Of a DNA stretch of 47,033 bases, positions 41,821 through 47,033 are shown in pieces. Origin of the DNA: CAVQRC01 sp963715045 (GTDB lineage Bacteria; Planctomycetota; Planctomycetia; Pirellulales; Lacipirellulaceae); NCBI GenBank assembly GCA_963715045.1, contig CAVQRC010000015.1, positions 1 to 47,033 on the forward strand, given 5' to 3'. The notes beneath the pieces are model-generated. The model was not told where the DNA came from. It did not search any database and worked only from the letters and a program-made list of their open reading frames with translations. How positions within the stretch are numbered: position 1 is the first letter of the stretch; the number at the start of each line of letters is the position of its first letter. The position numbers were made by a program, and so were the translations under genes.

Positions 41821-43723
41821 TCACCTCACGTACATGAGCTCGTTGGAGCTGAGCAATATCTGGGCGTACTTCTGCAACGGCGGCAGTGGCCTGGTCGGCG
41901 AGTCCGGTCCTTCGCGGGATCCTTCCTGTTGCAGATAGGCCAGCGCCCAGTCGGAATTCCTCGGGTGTCGGCGGCCGACCGAACAGCAACCGGTAAGCCA
42001 ACCTGACGCATTCCGCGTCGTCTGCGGTCGCTGCCCTCAGTCGCCGAGCCAAAGCCTCGGCCCGATCGACCATGAACGGGCTGTTCATCAGGAACAGAAA
42101 CTGCTGGGGGACGATACTCGTGGGCCGCTTGGCGATCGTGGCCCGCATGAGCGGAAAGTCGAACAGGCGAAGTAATTCGTCCGAGGCGAACTGGTCGCCG
42201 TTGCGGCTGACTTTCAAGTACAGCGTACGTCGCCGGCTGTTCGGTTCGTCGGTCGCCGGCCCACCCTGGGCGGCATCCAGTTCACCCGTCACGGTCAGCA
42301 GGGTATCTCGCCAGCTCTCGGCGTCGAGCCGTCGTGGAGCCATCCGCCAAAGCAGACGGTTGTCGCCATCGAACTGAAATGCTGCGGCATCGAATTGGCT
42401 GCTCATCTGATAGGCGGCCGACGCAATGATCGTGCGGTGCAGTTCTTTCAGGGACCAGCCATGAGCCATCAAGCGGGTCGCCAGCCAGTCGAGCAGGTGG
42501 GGATGGGTCGGCTGCTCACCGAGCGTGCCGAAATTGCTCGGCGTGCGGACAAGGGCCTGGCCGAAGTGGTGCATCCAGACGCGATTGACGATGACCCGCG
42601 CGGTGAGTGGGTTCGCGGGACTGGCAACGGCCTCGGCGAGTTCCCGCCGCCCGCTGCCGCGGCCGTACTGGGGAGGATCCGCTCCGGCCAGGACCCTCAG
42701 AAATCGGCGGGGCGCGACTTCGCCCGGCTTGCGGAGGTCGCCCCGCACCGCGACCGGCATGTCGTCGCTGCCCTTTTCGGCCAGCACGTGCGTACCGGCC
42801 TTCTTCTGCGCATCGGCAATCTTGCCATCCCACTCGCCGCCCAGATGCGTGTTGTTGAACACGCCCGCGAGCGAATAGTAGTCCAGCGTCGGAATCGGAT
42901 CGAACTTGTGGTCATGGCAACGGGCGCAGGAGACGGTCAGGCCGAGAAAACCACGAGATAACGTGTCGACACGGTCGTCGAGCGTTTCGCCTTTGCTTTT
43001 CGCGATCCCATCCGGATCACCGCCATCGGTGATGTACATCGGCCCCAACGCGAAGAACCCCGTGGCGACCGCCGCATCCGGCCCGGCAATCAGATCTCCG
43101 GCAATTTGCAGCATGATGAACTGGTCGTACGGCAGATCGCGGTTCAGCGCCTCGATCACCCAATCGCGGTACCGCCAGGCGTGGGGCAGCGGATTGCTTC
43201 CCGAATCGAAATCACAGTAGCGGGCGACGTCCAGCCAGTGCCTTCCCCATCGCTCCCCGTAGGCCGGTGAAGCGAGCAGACGATCTACAAGCTTGTCCAC
43301 CGCGAGCTGGCGATCAACGCCGGCCGCATCGACAAAGGCATCGACGTCGTACGGCTGGGGAGGGAGACCCACCAGGTCGTAATAAATTCGCCGCACGAGG
43401 ATCCGCGGATCGGCGGGTGGTGCTGGCTGCAATTTGGCCTCTTCCAGGCGGGCGAGCAGAAACCGATCGATCGCATTCTGGGGCCAGCCACGGTCGGTCA
43501 CTTCGGGCGGACGAACAGGCTGGATGGGACGGAAGGCCCAATGTTCCTGGCGGAGTCGTTGCCATCGGAAAACCTCACTCCGATCAGCGCCTGCTTCGTC
43601 ACTCTGGGCTGTGGCCGGGAAGACTGAGAACGAGAACGAGGCGGTCGCCAGCGCGAGAACCCGCAACGCCGCGGCCGAAGCCATCGGAGGGTCGGACCGT
43701 TGTTTCAGGCGCGGCGGTGTCAT
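41821..43723 (-). pseudogene. DUF1549/DUF1553 family exported protein, frameshift near the C-terminus
   Basis: From ATG 43723 there is a signal-peptide-like start (ALRVLALATASFSFSVFPAT), then HWAFQPIQPVRPPEV, YYDLVGLPPQPYDVDAFV, YGERWGRHWLDVARYCDFDS, LTVSCARCHDHKFDPIPTLD and VASPANPLTARVIVNRVW. The DUF1553 end has IVPQQFLFLMNSPFMVDRAE and LLFGRPPTPEEFRLG. Near 41965 the frame shifts: the family-like C-terminus LAYLQQEG...YAQILLSSNELMYVR lies in another frame and stops at 41821, whereas the original frame runs to 41816. About 634 residues are expected, shorter than the other copy because the middle linker is small. It pairs with the DUF1501 gene directly after it. Confidence 0.82.
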
Positions 43724-44069
43724 GTCCGATTCGTGGTTTTTGCAGTCAGCTGGACGGCTTCAACCATAAGGCCCTGGCCCGGATCCCGTCAATGTTGCAC
43801 GTCGTGAGGACGTTGCGTGTCGGTCTCGCTTATTCTGGGAAGATTCGCAACCGCTGCAGGAGCCACGCCTGCGGTAAGTTCGAGTGGCGGCACTTTGCCA
43901 ACCGCACTGAGCATCGCAGGCCACGTGAAGAGACGCTGTAATCCGGGTATTCGATTTGCCCTGCCGCTGACGGGTGGTGTACATTCCAACGCAATCGCCC
44001 GGCGATCGGTTGGTCGCTCTCGATCACTTGAGCCGCCGCCAAACTCCTCCGTCATGCAACGGCCTGCCG
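43724..44069. promoter_or_regulatory. Divergent intergenic region between DUF1553 and DUF1559 genes
   Basis: About 346 bp separate the minus-strand start at 43723 from the plus-strand start at 44070, so promoters for both units must lie here. I see no convincing -35/-10 pair, repeat or RNA structure. The frame of the DUF1559 gene is open back to 43974 but lacks family-like sequence before the ATG at 44070. Confidence 0.5.
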
Positions 44070-45218
44070 ATGAGCCGTCGATCACACGCCCCACATACTC
44101 TGCCGAGAGCACGACCGACCGGATTCACGCTCGTGGAGTTGCTCGTGGTAATCGCGATCATCGGGATACTCGTGGCGTTGCTGCTGCCAGCGGTGCAGGC
44201 CGCCCGCGAGGCAGCCCGCAAATCCCAGTGTGTCAATCGCCTCAAGCAGATCGGCCTGGGGATGCAGAATTTCCATAGTGCCCAGGACCGCCTTCCGCAC
44301 GGTGGCTACACCGACGAACCGCCGGTCGGAAAAGCGCTGGTGAGTGCCTGGGGGAGCGCGTGGACCGTGTTCATTCTGCCCTATGTGGAAGAGACCGCAC
44401 TCCACGACCAGATGGTGTTCGGCTTGACCGGACCCGGCGGCACTCCCATCTCCGATAGTTCGCAGGGTTCGGGCTGGCTCGCTCCGTACAACTATGCCGT
44501 GGTCGGCGATCAACGCGTGACGATCTACCAGTGCCCGTCGTCGCTGATGACGACGCGGACCACCGCGGGCAATCCCATCTGGGACGGTCCGCTGCCGCAG
44601 ATGTCGGCGGGCATCATGACGAATCATTACGCGGGCATCTCGGGATTCGGTATCCGTCAGACAGGGCAGCAGGAGCTCGACCTGGTCGGTTTCAACGAGG
44701 TCCGCAAAGTACCGTCGGCCAGCTTCGGGGTCTCCAGCGGCGGTGGGCTGTTATTCGCCGGCGGCAGTACGTCCTTCGCCAAGGTGAGCGACGGCACGAG
44801 CCATACGATGCTCGTCAGTGAGCAGAACGATATGCTGTTCGCCCGTGACGGAAGAGAACTGCCGATCGGGACGGGCATTCCCTACGGCTGGCTGCTGGGT
44901 GCGTCCAAAAGCAGCCCTCCGACCCTGGAAGACAGTTATGATTGGCGGGCTCATCAGTGCACGACGGTTCGCTATACCATCAATCAGAAGACCGGGTGGC
45001 CTTACCGGGAGGAATTCGGCCAGGCCAGCTCGGAGAGCAGCGTCAACGGGGTCGGCGTGATCGGCTCGAATATCCCCCTCAACTCGGCCCACCCGGGCGG
45101 CGTGAATACGCTGTTTGCCGATGGGTCGGTGCGTTTTCAACAAGAGAGTATCGCCTTACCAGCGTTGGCCAGGCTCGTCACCCGAGATGATGGCCTGCCG
45201 GTATCCGAGGGCGACTGA
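44070..45218 (+). CDS. DUF1559 family prepilin-like exported protein
   Basis: The 382-residue protein has a type IV prepilin-like signal after a short basic leader: Gly before FTLVELLVVIAIIGILVAL, followed by LLPAVQAAREAARKSQC. This suggests cleavage by a prepilin peptidase and membrane insertion. The domain continues with LKQIGLGMQNFHSAQDRLPH, YQCPSSLMT and VSDGTSHTMLVSEQ, and ends with the H-X9-DG motif AHPGGVNTLFADGSVRF. DUF1559 proteins occur in large numbers in planctomycetes; their function is unknown, with pilin- or pseudopilin-like surface roles suggested. It is followed by a small lipoprotein gene, the usual arrangement. Confidence 0.9.
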   Translation: MSRRSHAPHTLPRARPTGFTLVELLVVIAIIGILVALLLPAVQAAREAARKSQCVNRLKQIGLGMQNFHSAQDRLPHGGYTDEPPVGKALVSAWGSAWTVFILPYVEETALHDQMVFGLTGPGGTPISDSSQGSGWLAPYNYAVVGDQRVTIYQCPSSLMTTRTTAGNPIWDGPLPQMSAGIMTNHYAGISGFGIRQTGQQELDLVGFNEVRKVPSASFGVSSGGGLLFAGGSTSFAKVSDGTSHTMLVSEQNDMLFARDGRELPIGTGIPYGWLLGASKSSPPTLEDSYDWRAHQCTTVRYTINQKTGWPYREEFGQASSESSVNGVGVIGSNIPLNSAHPGGVNTLFADGSVRFQQESIALPALARLVTRDDGLPVSEGD

Positions 45219-45245
45219 GAACCCAACCCAAAGCCTAAATGGTCG

Positions 45246-45299
45246 TGTCCCACGGCCGGGGAATTCGGTGGCTGAAGCCAATTTCAGGATCGGCTCTCA
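45246..45299 (+). repeat. Dispersed ~52-bp element, copy 5
   Basis: It reads TGTCCCACGGCCGGGGAAT, then TCGGTGGCTGAAGCC, then AATTTCAGGATCGGCTCTCA. It ends directly at the first in-frame ATG (45300) of the lipoprotein gene and has the same orientation. Confidence 0.75.
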
Positions 45300-45704
45300 A
45301 TGACCATGCGGAATCTTACGATGGGCTTGTTGATTTCGATCTGCATCTCGGTGTCGGCCGGGTGCGACCGCGGTCCGGAAACAGCGATCGTATCGGGCAC
45401 GGTCACGCTGGATGGTACGCCGCTGGACGACGCGGTGATCGAGTTCGACGCGGGCGATGGCAGCCCGCCGGAAGCGATTGAGATTGCGGCGGGAAAGTTC
45501 ACCGGGAGCGTGCTCGTGGGTCGCAAGACGGTCCGTCTGTTCGCGATGCGTCCTACGAAGCCCGACCCACGCCGACCACCGACCGATCTGGTTGCACCGT
45601 TCGAAAACGTACTGCCGGATCGCTACGGACACGACAGTACATTCACCGTCGACGTTTCTGGCGACAACGCCGCGGATCTCCAGTACGACCTCGAGTCGAA
45701 GTAA
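45300..45704 (+). CDS. Small lipoprotein with carboxypeptidase-regulatory-like fold
   Basis: The 134-residue protein starts with a lipoprotein signal (MGLLISICISVSAGC; lipidated Cys at about position 22), so it is probably membrane anchored. The body begins IVSGTVTLDGTPLDDAVIEF, the typical strand pattern of carboxypeptidase regulatory-like or transthyretin-like domains in planctomycetes, and ends with a PPTDLVAPFENVLPDRYGHD segment that recurs in this family. Such genes regularly follow DUF1559 genes, as here. Two starts are possible, ATG 45300 or 45306. The dispersed element abuts the first. Confidence 0.82.
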   Translation: MTMRNLTMGLLISICISVSAGCDRGPETAIVSGTVTLDGTPLDDAVIEFDAGDGSPPEAIEIAAGKFTGSVLVGRKTVRLFAMRPTKPDPRRPPTDLVAPFENVLPDRYGHDSTFTVDVSGDNAADLQYDLESK

Positions 45705-45809
45705 CACCGTGGGTCACTGTTGCCAAGAGTGACCGAACTGCAGACGAACTCTCCCTGCGGGAGCCCCCACGGCGGCGAAGGCCTCTCTGAGTGACGTGTC
45801 ACTCGGCGA
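45705..45809 (+). repeat. 105-bp direct repeat, left copy
   Basis: It matches 46882-46986 at about 97 of 105 positions by eye and without gaps. Shared words include GACCGAACTGCAGACGA and AGCCCCCACGGCGGCGAAGG, ending with GTGTCACTCGGCGA. The pair flanks the DUF5678-like/aspartic-protease module. Confidence 0.9.
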
Positions 45810-45878
45810 AATAACGGATCCGGGTGATGGCCGAGTGTGGAGACGGCAAGAGCAGATCAAGGCATAGCAAACCCTCTG

Positions 45879-45917
45879 CATCGGCCCTGTTCATCGGCCC
45901 TGTTCATCGGCCCTGCA
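45879..45917 (+). repeat. 13-bp tandem repeat, three units
   Basis: CATCGGCCCTGTT occurs at 45879-45891 and 45892-45904, and CATCGGCCCTGCA follows at 45905-45917. It lies downstream of the protease gene stop (45982, minus strand). Confidence 0.9.
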
Positions 45918-45981
45918 CTGAGACCGCGCGGATTGCAAACTCGACGTCGTTCTCCGCGGTGGCTGGTTCCGCTCGTTGAAG

Positions 45982-46344
45982 TTAGTTGAGTTCGATGGTC
46001 TTCGATTGGTAGTCAATCACTAATCGGTGTCCGTCCGGCAGCAACGTGCCCAGAAGAGGAAATTCGCTTTCGTTCGCTACGACTTGCGTCTCGTATGTCG
46101 AGCCAAACCAATCTACGAAACAAGCGTACGTCTCCAATTCCACCAGGTGACCATCGGCCAGGATCGCTTCTGCCGACGATTCTTTCTGCAAGCCGATTTC
46201 TTCGATCTGGCTTTTCGGAATGACCAATCCGCCGTTGAAGGCCGTATCGATCCAAATCGCTATCTCACGACGATCTCCACCGTTCGTCGCAGACACAGCC
46301 ACGCGCACAATCGCTCGGAGTTGCTCGTCCACAAATCCATTCAC
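45982..46344 (-). CDS. Retropepsin-like aspartic protease (clan AA)
   Basis: The 120-residue protein has the small single-domain aspartic-protease pattern. The active-site-like motif WIDTAFNGGLVIP, with Asp in D-T-A, comes after a beta-strand, and LLGTLLPDGHRLVIDY follows near the C-terminus. Such proteins would act as dimers, each giving one Asp. There is no signal peptide. Its ATG overlaps the stop of the preceding small gene by ATGA (46341-46344), so translation is coupled. This two-gene arrangement recurs in bacteria with many toxin-antitoxin-like modules, but a toxin role is not established. Confidence 0.75.
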   Translation of the reverse strand: MNGFVDEQLRAIVRVAVSATNGGDRREIAIWIDTAFNGGLVIPKSQIEEIGLQKESSAEAILADGHLVELETYACFVDWFGSTYETQVVANESEFPLLGTLLPDGHRLVIDYQSKTIELN

Positions 46345-46592
46345 AGCTGCAATACTCCGATGTGAAAGGCGGCGCGATGCCCAATCCTGATGGTGTGTGA
46401 CAGGCGAGACGGATGCTTGGCCCGGGCGGCTTTCACGGCCTCGTCAAACGTGTCACCCAAAAAGAAATCACCAGATTCTGGCTCGATCGCAACAAACCGA
46501 TCCATGTGATTGGATTCCAATTCGTCCTTCAGTTTATCGGCATAGATGTTCTTAGCCCGATCGATTACCGACTTAGTTTCGGCTGATACCAC
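46341..46592 (-). CDS. DUF5678-like small protein, partner of the aspartic protease
   Basis: This 83-residue cytoplasmic protein includes DRFVAIEPESGDFFLGDTFD, EAVKAARAKHP and IRIGHRAAFHIG, a pattern I associate with DUF5678-type proteins found next to small aspartic proteases. The start is a GTG at 46592 with AAGGAG at good spacing. The N-terminal third is helical and charged. It could be a substrate, inhibitor or targeting partner of the coupled protease; the sequence does not decide. Confidence 0.68.
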   Translation of the reverse strand: MVSAETKSVIDRAKNIYADKLKDELESNHMDRFVAIEPESGDFFLGDTFDEAVKAARAKHPSRLSHTIRIGHRAAFHIGVLQL

Positions 46593-47033
46593 GGCGCTGC
46601 TCCTTTACGGGTTTTCGTTCCACCATCAGTTATACATTCTTGTTTGAAGCGTTGCGTCAGACATAGGTCCGCGTGCAAGGGCGCGGCGAACCAATCCTGA
46701 CGGCGAAAGGATCGCCCCCGATGGCAGCCGAACTCAGCTACCCCCTCGAGTCGAATTGGCGATCGTGGGCCGCACTCGCCAAGTGTGCCAGAACAACCGC
46801 CATCGCACCGCCGGAAGACGCACGAAGCCAACTACCGCCATCGATCCAAGCCAAGCTCTACCGCAGTCTTAAGTGCCGTGTCACTGTGGGTCAATCTTGC
46901 CAAGAGCGACCGAACTGCAGACGACCCCTCCCTGCGGAAGCCCCCACGGCGGCGAAGGCCTCTCTGAGTGCCGTGTCACTCGGCGAGTGACACCCACTGC
47001 GAAGCCCCCCTTGGTGCCGGGTCACCGTGAGTC
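46593..47033. other. Upstream region of the protease module, with repeat copy
   Basis: No gene is visible; short plus-strand frames lack motifs. It must contain the promoter of the minus-strand module. It includes the right-hand 105-bp repeat (46882-46986). The final bases (from about 47014, GGTGCCGGGTCACCGTGAGTC) resemble the start of a further copy cut off by the window end. Confidence 0.55.
46882..46986 (+). repeat. 105-bp direct repeat, right copy
   Basis: It is the counterpart of 45705-45809. At its end the palindrome GTGTCACTCGGCGAGTGACAC (46972-46992) is complete here, whereas the left copy diverges after GGCGA. Confidence 0.9.

Noticed and set aside
45705..46986. Insertion sequence bounded by the 105-bp repeats
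   Set aside because: The repeats are direct, the enclosed genes are not a transposase, and no target-site duplication is evident.

Overview
This window reads as chromosomal DNA of a planctomycete, probably close to the Pirellulales. The evidence is lineage-typical families: three DUF1501 proteins with twin-arginine-like N-termini, two DUF1549/DUF1553 proteins with CxxCH motifs, several DUF1559 prepilin-like proteins or remnants, a planctomycete-style ECF sigma factor fragment, an LssY_C protein and a small regulatory-fold lipoprotein. The DNA is GC-rich and most genes lie on the minus strand.

Layout. Positions 1-1280 hold debris: palindromes, the 3' half of a tRNA-Leu, and a truncated ECF sigma factor preceded by five 16-bp tandem repeats. 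Positions 1283-4902 carry a 1.78-kb direct tandem duplication of a KpsF/GutQ arabinose-5-phosphate isomerase gene plus a DinB-like gene; the second isomerase copy is frameshifted and loses its 3' end. Positions 5003-8601 are a plus-strand operon: RidA-like protein, small ORF, N,N-dimethylformamidase-like large subunit (one frameshift) and an enolase-superfamily enzyme, followed by a DUF2878 membrane protein. Positions 9190-13930 are a decayed island with heptamer repeats, broken DUF1559, CBM9-like and SMR-transporter genes, and palindromic repeats.

Positions 13975-25763 form a long minus-strand cluster. In transcription order it is phosphotransacetylase, acetate kinase, DUF4954 protein, acyl carrier protein, glycosyltransferase, HAD hydrolase, second glycosyltransferase, GH13_18 sugar phosphorylase and glucosyl-3-phosphoglycerate synthase-like GT81. 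Many of these overlap or abut. I infer glucosylglycerate-type glycoside metabolism, possibly with acyl decoration. Positions 25950-28213 hold a PEP-hydrolase-like TIM barrel and a Tm-1/UPF0261 protein, which are the two halves of plant Tm-1 as separate neighbours. Positions 28605-31993 hold an LssY_C protein and, convergent to it, an unusual fusion of a CelD-like acyltransferase with a proline-dehydrogenase-like barrel. Positions 32010-43723 are an all-minus block: a DUF1559 remnant, DUF1501, HtrA-type protease, then two DUF1553/DUF1501 pairs enclosing a small exported ORF and a TylF-like methyltransferase. A divergent DUF1559 gene and lipoprotein follow, then a two-gene DUF5678-like/aspartic-protease module flanked by 105-bp direct repeats.

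Two features run across the whole window. One is a dispersed element of about 52 bp, in five copies, four of them upstream of and co-oriented with genes for exported or membrane proteins. The other is a scatter of single-base frameshifts in otherwise well-preserved genes, which may be real decay or consensus errors and limits how far any pseudogene call can be trusted.
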